Part shown: in pieces, positions 21,442 to 31,998 of the stretch
Layout: the number at the start of each line of letters is the position of its first letter
How positions within the stretch are numbered: position 1 is the first letter of the stretch
Source of the DNA: Heterocephalus glaber
Lineage: Eukaryota; Chordata; Mammalia; Rodentia; Bathyergidae
Assembly: GCF_000247695.1 (NCBI RefSeq)
Contig: NW_004624730.1
Location: 26,991,087 to 27,055,086 of the forward strand
Direction of reading: 5' to 3'
DNA length: 64,000 nt
Position numbers and translations under genes: made by a program
The notes under the pieces: generated by a model
The model's input: the letters and a program-made list of their open reading frames with translations, nothing else
Told to the model about the DNA's origin: nothing
Database searches by the model: none

Positions 21442-22730
21442 ATAACATAAAAAGGAAAGCTGAATGCTCAGTTGTGGGGGCCAAAAGAAAATAACCATGT
21501 TTCAGTTTTAGCTGCATTTCTGCTCATTTGCTCGGAGGTATTAATGCCCAAAATACAATAGGGTTTTGCACAAGGCTTTTATAAGCTGGTCTAGCAGCCA
21601 TTTTATATACCCCCATGCTGAATTTTCCATATTAATGTGCTTCCATTGTTCTCAGTTGAGCCTGCAGTAACTTTAGCCCTCTTCCAGATGTTTCCTGACA
21701 TCAGCATCCAAGATGTGCTGGCCAGCTGTCTGTAAAATTGCAGGAACTCTGTGTTGTCTGCATTAGTTATGCAAATAGGAAAGCAATGACAAGAAGCCAA
21801 TATGGAGAATAAAAAAGAGCTAGGGGAGGAACGGGGCCAAGGTTTTACTGGCTTATGTAGTGTAGGTGGAAAGCCAAGAGAGCAAGCTGTCTTTGATCAA
21901 AACCCCAGCAGCCTTCACCCCCACTGCCCACACAGAGGGGTGAGTGTCCTCAGTTCCCAGGTCAGGCCTGAGTTTCTGGAAGCTTCCACCATCTGTTTTG
22001 ATGACAATAGAGACACACCAAATATCTACAGATCTATCAAACATCTAACCAATTTCTTCATGGCTCTACTTTGTTAACAAAGAAATATTTGCAGAGACCA
22101 GAGAACAATTCCCCAAAGTGTAATTCTCAGTAAACGAATAGATGTTTCGTCAAAAAAAAGGGTAGGGCAGTCAAGTGAGTTTAGGAAAAACTAAGTTAAA
22201 CAAAGTTAAGTAATTCTCTTTCCCAGAACACTCTCAGGGCCTCTGGTATGTTCATGTGCACTGGGGATATCAGAGGGAAGCATTTCTCAGAGGACTCGGC
22301 CCCTCTGAGGGAATCTAGACTAGAGGCAATCCAGGTTCTCAGCTTCAGTCAAGTGTCCAGGCCCCAAACTAAACGCCTATTGAGTGCTCTGCAATCCCCA
22401 AGCTTAACAAGTCGATTGCTGAGCTCACAGCTGCCTCTACCGCCTGTCAGGCTCTAGCTTTCTTTTCCCGGTTATGTCAACCCCACTCACCTTGTCTTAT
22501 CAAAGAATGGCACCCATCCTCTGTGTTTCTTCTGCCCTAACCTCTCCACTTTCTGTCTAATCAATCCCAAGGCAAAGGGTTACTGCTGTGTCTTCCTAGC
22601 ATCGACTTCTGACCTGTGTCCCAGCCGATGTCTGGACACCTCCACTGGAGCACTAAAGAATACTGGACCGGGACAGGTCATTGATTTAAATCACATTTCC
22701 CTCACCCAACAAGTATCCTCTCTCCAACTC
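21442..22730. other. Unclassified, possibly LTR-derived
   Basis: 21500-22080 has an ATGCAAAT octamer (21769-21776), TATA-like CTTTTATAAGC (21575) and GCCAATATGG, a mix seen in ERV LTRs, but no ends or TSD could be placed. 22230-22730 is balanced and unique-looking. Confidence 0.35.
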
Positions 22731-22752
22731 TCTGTCACTCTCTCTCTCTCTC
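22731..22752. repeat. CT microsatellite
   Basis: Eleven CT-type units bordering the tail of an ID. Confidence 0.85.
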
Positions 22753-22836
22753 TTTTTTTTTGCAGTACCTGGGATTCAACTCAGGACCTTGCACTTGTGA
22801 GGCAGGTGCGGTGCCACTGAGCTAAATCCCTGGCCC
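22753..22836 (-). mobile_element. ID SINE beside CT repeat
   Basis: GCAGTACCTGGGATTCAACTC to CCTGGCCC. A CT run (22731-22752) borders the T tail. Confidence 0.9.
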
Positions 22837-23308
22837 ACAATTAAGATTAATGATCACAATTTCTTGCAAAACTGTGCTTCATCTAAACATAGAAATACAG
22901 TAGCTAATAAGTTTTCTGGCACACTGCTTAATGCATATGGAAATTATACAAAAAGATGAAGTGAATTGTCCAGAAGAACTTAGTAATGCACTCTAGACTT
23001 TCACGAAGATGAACTCATGGGTGAGGTTGGTGGTGTGGCCATTCTGTACGACCATGATCCGGCTTAGCCAGATATTTTACTGAGTGTCACAGAAGGCCCT
23101 GGAGATATACCCAAGCGAACTAGCAGATACACTTGTTCTGTGGGATGGGGCATTGAGACTTGCTTTATTTCACAGAGAACAGTCTCCCTCTGTTCCTGGG
23201 CATACACAACCTGACCACACATTTCTGTACTTTGTGGACTTCTACCCTCAGGCTCACCAGCTGGCTTCCGTGCAGGTCACTCCTCTTTCAACACCCATTA
23301 GCGTGTTC
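22837..23308. other. No gene recognised
   Basis: Unique-looking; weak L2-like words at 23040-23280. Confidence 0.4.
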
Positions 23309-23399
23309 TTTTTTTTTTTTTTTTTTGTACCAGGGATCAAACTCGGGACCTTGTGCTTGCAAGGCAGGTGCCAGAACCACTGAGCTAAATCCCTGGCCC
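23309..23399 (-). mobile_element. ID SINE
   Basis: 18-base T end; GTACCAGGGATCAAACTCGGG body. Weak TSD (ATTAGCGTGTTC / ATTGTGTTTTG). Confidence 0.92.
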
Positions 23400-23660
23400 A
23401 TTGTGTTTTGTTTTGATCAAGTCACTGGGGACAATTTCAAGAGTCACTTCCGGTTTTCTCTTCACCTACTCTCTCACAGCATCAGTTGGGTAGTCTTTCA
23501 CTATTGAAACTTACTCTTCTCTTGGTTTCTGTGGCACCATGTTTTTCTACTTTTCCAACTATCACTTGGGTTGTTCTCTGTCCTTGGTGGCATATTTCGA
23601 GTCCATCTAACTCCATCGTTAAAGATGGAGGGCCCTCAGGGTCCACAAGGATTCATCTAG

Positions 23661-24029
23661 TACAGTGGACCCTTGATTATGAACTCAATTCTTTCTTGAG
23701 GGCCGGTTGTACTCAAGTTGGTCATGTTGAAGGCTCAGGGTCCTCTACACAGCCTTCAAAGTCTCTCTCTTGTATACAGGCAGATCTCAGTGTCCTTGAG
23801 AGACACTGGCCTAGGATTTCTCAATTAACCCCACACAGGAAAGGATGTTGTAATGTTCCTTCTAGAACTCTTTAAAGGTTAAATCTGTATCTGAGACCAT
23901 TTGGAAGCATAAGCAGCTGGCATTTGGGTCATAACTCAAGACTTTCTTCATAAGTTAAAACTAAAATTCTGGTTGTAAACCAAGTTGTTAGTATATCAGG
24001 CTGGTAGTAACTCGAGGGTCCACTGTACC
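23661..24029. mobile_element. Tigger-type MITE (about 365 bp)
   Basis: TACAGTGGACCCTTGA at the left and TCGAGGGTCCACTGTA at the right form inverted termini with TA target duplications. The inner sequence also shows partial inverted symmetry (TATGAACTCAATT... versus ...CTGGTAGTAACTC). There is no transposase. It lies just left of L2-like sequence at 24030. Confidence 0.75.
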
Positions 24030-24300
24030 TGGTTTGGAGTGCTCCAGGCTGTCTTTGGTTTACCTGACAGGTATGTTTTCAGCTACCACACTTTACGTTG
24101 GCTGTGCTTGGAACACTCTTCTTCCACGTATCCATGTGCTTACTCCCTTGCCTCTTTGCAAATGGCTTAAAGTTCACCTTCTCAACGAGGCCTCTCCAAC
24201 TTATTTAAAATCATGTTTAAAATCATGGGCCAACTTATTCCTATTTATCTTGCTTATCTTTTCATAACATTTATCAGCCTCTAAGATACTATATAATTCA
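24030..24300 (+). repeat. L2 3' fragment
   Basis: GGCTTAAAGTTCACCTTCTCAACGAGGCCTCTCC, followed by TTATTCCTATTTATCTTGC and CATAACATTTATCAGCC, is the L2 3' region in order. Confidence 0.65.
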
Positions 24301-24429
24301 CTGCTCTATAATTAGTATCTAATACATCTACCAATATATGATAAGCACTTAATACAGTATTTGTATTTTTAAAATACATGATTCAATCTTCAATTCAAAA
24401 ATAGCAACATTTAGATCTCTAGCTCTTTC

Positions 24430-24575
24430 TTCCTCTATGTATTACACCTTACATTATACATTATAAACTATAATATACATTACATTACAATCATAACATT
24501 ACATTACATATATTACATACATTACAATGCATATTACAGTATAAATTATATATATAATTTATATAATATATACAG
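24430..24575. repeat. ATTACA/TA low-complexity tract
   Basis: CATTACATTACA repeats merge into TATATAATTTATATAATATATA. It is AT-rich and partly palindromic. Confidence 0.85.
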
Positions 24576-24799
24576 ACATACAAAGGATGATCTAAAATAG
24601 GGTGAATATTTAATAAAAAATGTATTACATTAAAGACACATTGCCGTAAATCCCCATCAAAATTCCCTACCCTTAAACACACTTATCGCATAGTTCTTAC
24701 CACTTTCTGAAGCAGTTCAGAAAATCCTCTTTCATGAGTGTCTTTATAAGGTGTGATAAAATACATGGTGAGTGCTGCCACTGAATGACAAACAATGGA

Positions 24800-25085
24800 A
24801 ATGCAGGCTCATAAGAACATTATGACGTGTCCTCATCCACCTTATTCACTGCTTCTTGCACCCTATGACTTCTGGCTCTTCCTCAAAGTCAAAATGACCA
24901 TGAAAGATAAATGCTTTGAACTAATTCAGGGCATGAAGCCGACCATGACAATGTGACTAAAGACATTCACAAGAAATGACTGCCAGAACTGCCTCAGAAA
25001 GTGGCAAGAACCAACGGAAAAGTATGTTCAAAGACAGAAGGAGTGTTTTGAGGGAAGTTAATGGCAATGTATCTTTTAGCATAAA
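24800..25085 (+). mobile_element. Mariner transposase C-terminal remnant
   Basis: In the plus strand, HPPYSLLLAPYDFWLFLKVK can be read at about 24835-24895, matching the mariner PPYSPDLAPxDFxLFPxLK motif that carries the third catalytic aspartate (DD34D group). Downstream residues CFELIQ, KTFTRNDCQNCLRKWQE and CFEG continue the alignment, with several stops. Only the transposase end is present. Confidence 0.8.
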
Positions 25086-25089
25086 AATA

Positions 25090-25092
25090 AAT

Positions 25093-25127
<35 letters not shown>

Positions 25128-25128
25128 T
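25090..25128. repeat. TTTA microsatellite
   Basis: Nine to ten TTTA units, tail of a minus-strand B1. Confidence 0.93.
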
Positions 25129-25232
25129 GTTTTTTGAGACAGGGTCTTGCTCTGTAGTTCAGGCTGGCCTCAAACTCCTGGCAATCTTTCTGCCTCAGTG
25201 CCGGGATTACAGGTGTGTGCCATCTACACACT
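25129..25232 (-). mobile_element. B1 SINE (single central unit) with TTTA tail
   Basis: TTTTTTGAGACAGGGTCTTGCTC...GTGTGTGCCATC; the A tail has become (TAAA)n, read as TTTA at 25090-25128. Confidence 0.85.
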
Positions 25233-25273
25233 TTTGTTTTTATCCCATGTCAAATATATATATATATATATAT

Positions 25274-25350
25274 GGTACCAGGGATCGAACTCAGGGCCTT
25301 GTGCTTATGAGGCAGGTGGCAGAATGACTGAGCTAAATCTCCACCCCCCA
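25274..25350 (-). mobile_element. ID SINE on a TA microsatellite
   Basis: The usual T tail is replaced by a TA run (25254-25273). The body has GGTACCAGGGATCGAACTCAGG. It sits between two B1 pieces. Confidence 0.88.
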
Positions 25351-25354
25351 CATC

Positions 25355-25443
25355 ATATATTTTGAGATGGGATTATGTTGTGATCCTCTAGCCTCAGCCT
25401 CCCAAGAGCAGGGATGACAAGCTTGTACCACTGTGCATGGCTC
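25355..25443 (-). mobile_element. B1 remnant
   Basis: GATCCTCTAGCCTCAGCCTCCCAAGAGCAGGGATGACAAGC; only the 5' half of a B1, diverged. Confidence 0.7.
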
Positions 25444-25619
25444 AGACTCATATATTTAACTGCTCATTTGACACCTGTATTTTAGTATATGTGCTGCCAA
25501 AGCGAGCATGATTGACAGCTGTATTTTAGGTGTTTAAAAAGAATCTCAAAAATAATGCAGCCAAAAACTAACTCTTGCCACACACCCTTCACCAAAATCC
25601 AGTCTTTTACTAAACATTC

Positions 25620-25706
25620 TTTTTTTTTTTTGGTAACCAGGGATTGAACTCAGGACCTTCTGCCTTCGAGGCAGGCAGCAAAACCACTGAGCTAAATCCC
25701 TGGCCC
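25620..25706 (-). mobile_element. ID SINE in L2 context
   Basis: CACCAAAATCCAGTCTTTT before it and TACCAAAACCCAGTCTTTA after it look like a TSD with 11 extra bases at the left side. Confidence 0.92.
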
Positions 25707-25851
25707 TACCAAAACCCAGTCTTTATCATCTCAGTAGTAGCTATGCCATGCCTCAAATTATTCAGACCAAAACCTAGGAGTCCTGGTTGATTCTTCCCTT
25801 CTCCTCCTGTTCTCTATCTAATCCATCAGCAAGTCACATTAATTCTTCTTC

Positions 25852-25934
25852 TTTTTTTTTTTTGGTAACAAGGATCAAACTCGGATCCTTGAGCTTTCGA
25901 GGCAGGCGGTGGAACCACTGAGCTAAATCCCTGG
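25852..25934 (-). mobile_element. ID SINE in L2, perfect 17-bp TSD
   Basis: CACATTAATTCTTCTTC is identical on both sides (25835-25851 and 25935-25951), which marks a recent insertion. Confidence 0.95.
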
Positions 25935-26149
25935 CACATTAATTCTTCTTCTACAACAGATTTCTAGAAGTTTATTTCTCATCTTTTCTACCATGCCACT
26001 GTGTTCCTGCCACCGTCATCCCTTGCCTGGAGCATTGGCGACTCCCTCCTGGTGCTTATGCTTTGGGTCCTTCTACCAGCACTCCAGCTTCACCTGCAGC
26101 CCAATTGATCCTTTAAAGCATTGAGAACATCATTTAAGCAGATCTTCGC

Positions 26150-26251
26150 TTTTTTTCTTTTCTTTTTTTTTTTTTTGCTGGTACTGGGAATTGAACTCAG
26201 GACCTTGCACTTGCCAGGCAGGTGTGGTGCCACTGAGTCACATCCCCGGCC
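26150..26251 (-). mobile_element. ID SINE in L2
   Basis: Tail T7-C-T3-C-T14; body with GAATTGAACTCAGGACC. Flanks CAGATCTTCGCTTT / CAGATTCTTTGCTTT. Confidence 0.9.
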
Positions 26252-26501
26252 CAGATTCTTTGCTTTAAAAGCTCCAATAGAACACCTGAAAATTAATCAT
26301 GGTCTACAAAGTCCTTTATAAAATGGCCCCTGGGCAACTTCTCTGTCTCCACCTCCTGCAGTCTCATCCTGCCAATCTCATCCCATTCTGTTTCTTTGAA
26401 GAGGCCAAATTCACCCCCACCACAAAACCTGGGCATAACATTTTCTATCCCTAGGCCGAAAAAGCTCATTCTGCAGATCTGTGTTCTTATTGGTGGGGGG
26501 G

Positions 26502-26643
26502 TTGTTTTTGAGACAGGGTCTCACTATGTAGTTCAGGCTGGCCTTGAACTCACAATTAGCCCAGACTGGCTTTGAACTCCTGGCAATCCTCTTTCCTCAG
26601 CTGCTGAGTGCTAGGATTACAAGTATGTGCTACCACACCCAGC
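26502..26643 (-). mobile_element. B1 SINE in L2
   Basis: Two central units (GTAGTTCAGGCTGGCC, AGCCCAGACTGGCTT) and CTACCACACCCAGC end. Confidence 0.92.
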
Positions 26644-26759
26644 TACAACCCTCAGATCTTTAAACGGCTCATACCTCATCACCCTGGTCTTAAGCTCTCC
26701 TCAGAGAGGGCTGCTCTGCCCACCCACTCTACAGACACTCCTTAGTTACTCCCAGTAAC

Positions 26760-27051
26760 TGCTATGGTTTAAACCTAAAATGTTCCCCAAAGTCTCACAT
26801 TTGGAGGTGGGGGATGGGCACAAGGGCAGCCCACCAGGGTCATGACTAGGAAGAGGGTATTCTTTCCAGTTTTTCCTTTTTTTCTCTGTGTCCTGGATAC
26901 CAGTGAACAACTTGCTTCTGCCATGCCATTTCTGCCTTGGAGCTAGCCAAAGATGGACTGAACCCACTGAAACTACAAGCCAAAATAAACCTTGCCTTCG
27001 TTAAATTTTGGGTGTTGAGTATTTTGTCCCACTCACTAAGTGACTAATACA
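26760..27051 (+). mobile_element. MaLR-type solo LTR (about 292 bp)
   Basis: It begins TGCTATGGTTTAAACC and has TTCCCCAAAGTCTCACATTTGG, CCAAAATAAACCTTGCC (polyadenylation region), and an end with GTATTTTGTCCCACTCACTA...ACTAATACA. It splits L2-like sequence. Confidence 0.8.
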
Positions 27052-27456
27052 GTCATATTTGTTTTCTTTTTTCATAACATTTTCACTCTCTAAAATCATC
27101 TTATTTATTCATTGTTGCTTATCAGTTGTCTGCCTTCCTAACCACTATTGGATCTTTTGCACACTTTTGTGTTCTCAGTGTGTTAACATTGTGCCTGATA
27201 TGTTTAGTCTATATTTCTATATTTAATCACTGTTGAGTGTAGTTAAAGTAACGGAAAGAAAGAAAAGGGAACAAAGGCAGAATTTTACAATTTTAGATTT
27301 AAAATTATTGAAAACTTTGACAGAGAGAAGGATAAAAGGAGAGAAAACACGAAAAGTTTTACATTTATTTAAATCAGGCTTTTCCTGTAGCTGTGACTCT
27401 TTTCATATTCAGTTCTCAATTTGTGATTTCCTCAACATTACCTTGTTCCCGAATTC
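27052..27456. other. L2 end then A-rich sequence
   Basis: The L2 3' end stops near 27230; 27231-27456 is A-rich with no gene. Confidence 0.45.
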
Positions 27457-27458
27457 TT

Positions 27459-27541
27459 TTTTTTTTTTGGTACCGGGGATTGAACTCCGGTCCTTGCGCT
27501 TGCACAGGAGGCGGGGAAACCATTGAGCTAAATCCCCAGCC
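27459..27541 (-). mobile_element. ID SINE, perfect TSD
   Basis: TCCCGAATTCTT at 27447-27458 and 27542-27553. Confidence 0.94.
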
Positions 27542-27879
27542 TCCCGAATTCTTCTTGGACAATTTCTGTGTTATATGATCCCACTTTTTGATGAACCAAG
27601 GTGTTTTGGGGATACTGGTAAATCTTATATCAAGAGGAAAGGCAAGGGTGACCTGCACACTTTTAATTGTGTACCCCACCTGCATATTACTGAATTTTAT
27701 GAACAAGAAATTTACTCTGAGGCCAAAGCCAAGAGCTAAATCCTATGGTACAATAACACCCAGGTTCCCTGACTGTCCTTTCTACTCTAAATCACAACTG
27801 AAATGCCAAAAGAATTTATTGATAAATATCATTGAATTTACTACTAAAGAGAAACCAGTCACTCTCCAGGACAACATAA

Positions 27880-28020
27880 ATGCTAGCTAATTTATTCCTC
27901 AAAATAATTCCAAAGAATATATGTTATTTTTATGGCTTTTGCAAAGTTGAAATCTGAGACTCAGTCAAGTTACAGCATTTGCTCAAGGTCCAAGGTCATG
28001 CTGTAAATAAGTAGAGGAGG
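27880..28020 (+). repeat. MIR fragment
   Basis: GAAATCTGAGACTCAGTCAAGTTACAGCATTTGCTCAAGGTCCAAGGTCATG is the MIR right half in degraded form. Confidence 0.5.
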
Positions 28021-28289
28021 GAGGTTACTGATGCCCAAGGCTACACTTTTTCCCTCCATTCACAAGGGTTCCCAAAGAGTTTTCACATAGCCTGTCTATG
28101 AGAGCGATGACTCTAGTTAGCAGGTTATGTGAGTGGAGAGAAAAGATAATACTGAGAAATGAGAAAGGGTCTGTATGATTTGTAGGTGGGGGTAGAGTTG
28201 GAAGAATTGAAGCATAGACTATATCACTCATACCTGATATTCATTTAGACTGGATTTTAAGTTCAGTTATTTGACTTTAAGAAAAAGCC

Positions 28290-28386
28290 TTTTTCATTCA
28301 TAGGGGGGCAGCCCACTTTCTGGTTCCCCTTCTGTCTCTTAGACAGAAGTTTTCTATCAATAAATTTTCCTACTCTAAAAAAAAAT
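28290..28386 (+). repeat. LTR-like 3' end, copy 3, with poly-A
   Basis: GGGGGGCAGCCCACTTTCTGG, CTTCTGTCTCTTAG and AATAAATTTTCCTACTCT (28359-28376) match the units near 4.4 and 5.9 kb. The end is followed immediately by an A run, then an ID insertion. Confidence 0.4.
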
Positions 28387-28478
28387 AGGGCTGGAGATTT
28401 AGCTCAGTGGTTCCACCGCCTGCCTTGCAAATGCAAGGTCCCAAGTTCAATCCCCAGTACCAAAAAAAAAAAAAAAAG
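28387..28478 (+). mobile_element. ID SINE
   Basis: GGGCTGGAGATTTAGCTCAGTGG to GGTACC and A15. It inserted into the A run after LTR-like copy 3. Confidence 0.93.
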
Positions 28479-29634
28479 AGCGGTAGATATCCCAGAGAGG
28501 ACTACCAGAGAGTATATTAATGGGACAAGATGTTTCATTTTGTTCTATTTTGCTTGGGGTTTAGCTGGGGAATCTGATCAAGATTTACAATAATACTGGC
28601 TTCTTAGGAAAACTGGTCTCAAGTTGATTACAAAGAAAATGTTGACAAAATATTTAACAAAAAGTCTCTATCCAGTGAGGACTATTGATTTTGAATTAGA
28701 AATTGTCATCTTCATGATTCTTCATCCTTATTCCTTGAACTAAAGGAGGAAAAACCCCCCAAAACAACAGCAAAACAAACCTACATAAAATCAATCCTAC
28801 AAAATTTGAAAACTACTGTAAATGTACTGTGATCAAGAGATGGCTGAAGGAAAATAAACTATCTTATTTGGTATCAAAGATCTATGTATACTTTGGGTCA
28901 GGGATTTAGCTCAGTTGTTCTGGCGCCTGCCTTGTAAGTGCAAGGTCCCTAGTTCGATTCCCGGTACAAAAAAAATACGTATACTTTGATATTTCTGCTC
29001 AGAACCTTTTACTCAATTGTTCAGATCTGGTTTCTTATGGTAACCAAACCAAAAAGTTATATTTTATCTTTGAATTCCATTTCTAGATATTTAAATAGTC
29101 ATAATATTTTATAAACGGGTGGATGGCTTCTTGTGCATTTCTGAATGTGTACTTTCGGTTAATTCTACAAGAATCAACAGGCTTAGAAAATGATTATGTT
29201 CATATAGGAACCTCAACAGAACAATCATATGAAAGAAAATGTGATAACTTCATTTACAAGAATCAAAGATCTGCCCTTTTCCTTCCACCCACATTCAAGT
29301 GCCTTCTTCTCTTCATTCTCTTTTCCCTTTGCCCTTCTCCCTGTTACTGCTACCAGCCAGTGATCTCTTCAATAAATGTAGCTACTTACTACATAAAAAG
29401 AATACAAAATTTCAGTTTCCTGTGATAGAAGTTGTGCTCCTAGCAATTGTGAGTCATTTACTGATTACTTATTAGGCAAAGGGCCTTGTCTTGTTAACAT
29501 TTCCCTACTTTGCAATTATATCATGCGTTTTTCCCCCTTTGAAAGCAGTTTCATTTTTATTATCTAACTTCATAGGCTTCGAAATCTAGAATATAACTTT
29601 AGGCTACCTCTCTCCCATAAACAATAGTAAAGTT
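28479..29634. other. No gene recognised apart from one ID
   Basis: AT-rich, unique-looking; the 100-aa plus-strand frame at 29123-29425 has no family features. Confidence 0.45.
28895..28975 (+). mobile_element. ID SINE
   Basis: TSD ATGTATACTTT (28884-28894) / ACGTATACTTT. Short A8 tail. Confidence 0.93.
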
Positions 29635-29708
29635 GGGCTGGGGATTTAGCTCAGTGGTTCCGCCGCCTGCCTTAAAAGCGCAAGGTCCCAAGTTTGATCC
29701 CCGGTACT

Positions 29709-29739
<31 letters not shown>

Positions 29740-29755
29740 AAATAAATAAATAAAT
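29635..29755 (+). mobile_element. ID SINE with AAAT-expanded tail
   Basis: GGGCTGGGGATTTAGCTCAGTGG start; the tail is a 45-bp (AAAT)n with AAAC interruptions. TSD AACAATAGTAAAG / AACAATGTAAAA. Confidence 0.93.
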
Positions 29756-30522
29756 GAACAATGTAAAATTAACAAGGACAGCAACAATAATGAAGATGAA
29801 CTGATTGTTTACAAAGACTATATACAAGGACACATTGTTTTGAATGTACAGATTGATAAAGAGGGCCTGTCTTCTGAGTAATCATTACTTTATTTTTCTG
29901 GTGGATGTGTTGAACCAAGGTAGCTCTGAAGGAAGCTGTTAATTATCAGGAGGGCAAAGTTAAATCATTCCCTTAAACATCTTCAAGTTGCTGGAAAATC
30001 CAGAGGAGAAAACCCTGTAGTAAAGAGAAAGGATTTGTTTCAGCAAAATGAAATTTAAGATGTGTGCCCTCTGGTGCCCAAGAGGTGAAGGACATGGGTG
30101 ATAATTAAATCACAACTAATTTGTGAATGTGAATTAAATGTGTTGAAAGACTTTAATTTCTTGATTAGGTGTAGGGAAGGAGTAGTGAAGGTGAACATAT
30201 TGTTTGAAGTGTTGACATAAAAATTCATATATTTGGAATGTTTTACATGGAGGCTGAGAAACAGAACAGTGGTAACTTGTGAATATTCAGAAATGTTCTA
30301 ACTCACAAGTGGTGCTTCTTGTGAACATTCATGTTTCCCTCTGAGATTTCATATTATCATTAATAAGAGAAGTAACATTATCCTCACTTTGGAAAGCACA
30401 GAAGTTGTCATTATCAGCAAGGCTATGTTTATTCTGAAAAATGAGTAAAGAAGGGAAATTATACAAAATCATATTCCTAAACTGCAAATTCAGCACTATA
30501 CTCTCAGCCCAAATACATTATA
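29756..30522. other. No gene recognised
   Basis: AT-rich and repeat-poor. Confidence 0.45.
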
Positions 30523-30701
30523 AGCCAGGTGTGGTGGCACATGCATGTAATCCCAGCACTTGGGAGGCTGAGTCAGGAGGATCACTGCAAGTTTAAGACC
30601 AGCTTTGGCTACATAGTGAGTTCAAGGCCAGTCTGAATACATAGTGAGACTCTGTCTCAAAACAAAACAAAACAAAACAAAAATCCCCAAAAGCCCCAAA
30701 C
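30523..30701 (+). mobile_element. B1 SINE, TSD present
   Basis: CCAGGTGTGGTGGCACATGC to an AAAAC tail; AAATACATTATAA / AAATACATCATAA duplicate the target. Confidence 0.93.
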
Positions 30702-30769
30702 AAATACATCATAAAACTGCTTGCTCATTTGCCTCAGTGCACATGTATTGACATTACAAAATCATCAGT

Positions 30770-31036
30770 GTTCTCATTGCTGGGAAACAATACTTAACAC
30801 CCACAATTTAAAGGAGGAGAGGTTTATTTTGGCTCAGGTTATAGTCCTTGGTCAGCCAGCTCCAGACAGAAGTGGTGTGGTGAAAGGGACAAAGTAGAAC
30901 GGTCTGGAGGAGGAAAACTGCTCACCTCATGGAAACCAGAAAGCAGAGAAGGTCAAGTGAAGAGCCAGGAAGGGAGATACGCCTTTCTAGGTCAGGCCCA
31001 CAGTGACTGGCACTTTTTCATGGAGTCTATTTCTAT
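30770..31036 (-). mobile_element. MaLR-type LTR, truncated by L1
   Basis: On the minus strand the LTR 3' part is visible (plus-strand AGGAGGAGAGGTTTATTTTGGC at 30811-30832 is the antisense of the AATAAACC region). The LTR 5' part is missing where the L1 A tail begins at 31038. Confidence 0.65.
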
Positions 31037-31490
31037 TTTTTTTTTTTTTTTATTAAATTCTTTTATTGGTACATTGTAGGTATACAACACAATTACATTT
31101 CTCATTGGGAATTGTACCTTTGCATAATGCATCTTGGTTCTTATTCTTTCCCCATTCCTAGCCCTCCCTTCAACCCCTCCAACCTTCCCTATTTACAAAG
31201 ACTTTATTTCCATTTTTTCCATTTCTCAGCATTTTTCCTTTCCCTTCTTTCCTTTCCCCTGCCCCTCCCACTACCCCTACCCCTTTGGACCTTTTCTTCC
31301 TATTTTACATTTTTGATTATTCATTCTAATCATTGGCACATTTTAGGTATACAATATAATGACATTCATCATTGGAAATTTGCACCTTTACATAGTCTCT
31401 CTTGGTTCTTATTTTTCACCCTTGCCCAGCCCTCCCTTCAACCCCTCCATTCCTCCCTATTTACAAAGATTTTGTTCCTATTTTTCCATT
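31037..31490 (-). mobile_element. L1 3' end with duplicated 3' UTR module
   Basis: A T run (31038-31056, the L1 A tail in antisense) starts the element. Two related modules follow, 31057-31300 and 31320-31490. Each contains GGTACATT-TAGGTATACAA, CTTGGTTCTTATT and CCCTCCCTTCAACCCCTCC. The second is nearly the same as the 3' UTR of the L1 at 41625-41790; the first is nearer to the short L1 at 34301. It interrupts a MaLR LTR to its left. Confidence 0.75.
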
Positions 31491-31755
31491 TTCTTGATAA
31501 ATTTGTCACTCATGTTTTGAACCATTTTGATCTGTTCTTCCAAGTTTTTACTTGTTTGTTCCATAACCATACTGGTCAGTTTGTTTGAAAGGTCTGCCCT
31601 CTTTGGGGTTATGTCATCTTTAACCTTTCTAAATTTCTCTCCTTTTTTAATCATTTCATACATGTGAATTATCTGGTGTTTGACTTCCTATCCATCAGTC
31701 TCACTTCTATCTGTTTTGGGAGAGTTGAGAGTTTTTGTTTCCTTAATTTTTCATT

Positions 31756-31758
<3 letters not shown>

Positions 31759-31806
<48 letters not shown>
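31759..31806. repeat. TG microsatellite
   Basis: About 24 TG units inside the ORF1-like L1 segment; the related copy has a shorter TG tract at 33695-33703. Confidence 0.95.
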
Positions 31807-31807
<1 letters not shown>

Positions 31808-31920
31808 TGAGGGTTGAGGTCAAATAGAGTGAACAGACTTTGTTGTTGGTACAAAGATCTCTTTGTTAGGTTTTGTTTTCCAGTGATGTATTCTTGGCTT
31901 TCTTTGTCAAGAGGTATTTT

Positions 31921-31935
31921 CTTTCTCTTTCTTTC

Positions 31936-31998
<63 letters not shown>

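Larger units (their letters stand above)
25730..27230 (+). repeat. L2 element in pieces, split by ID, B1 and MaLR insertions
   Basis: Pieces at 25730-25851, 25935-26149, 26252-26500, 26645-26759 and 27052-27230 read as one diverged L2 in the plus orientation (AAACCTAGGAGTCCTGG, CACTGTGTTCCTGCCACC, CTACAAAGTCCTTTATAA, then an AACATTGTGCCTGATAT end). Insertions between them are listed separately. Confidence 0.6.

Noticed and set aside
23084..23507. Recurrent frames containing GTRTTELNPxP or QGSNSGPCAC
   Set aside because: This peptide recurs at many places in the window because it is the antisense of ID elements; it is not a protein family.
31112..31588. 158-codon plus-strand ORF rich in F, P and L
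   Set aside because: It is the antisense of L1 3' UTR polypurine tracts.
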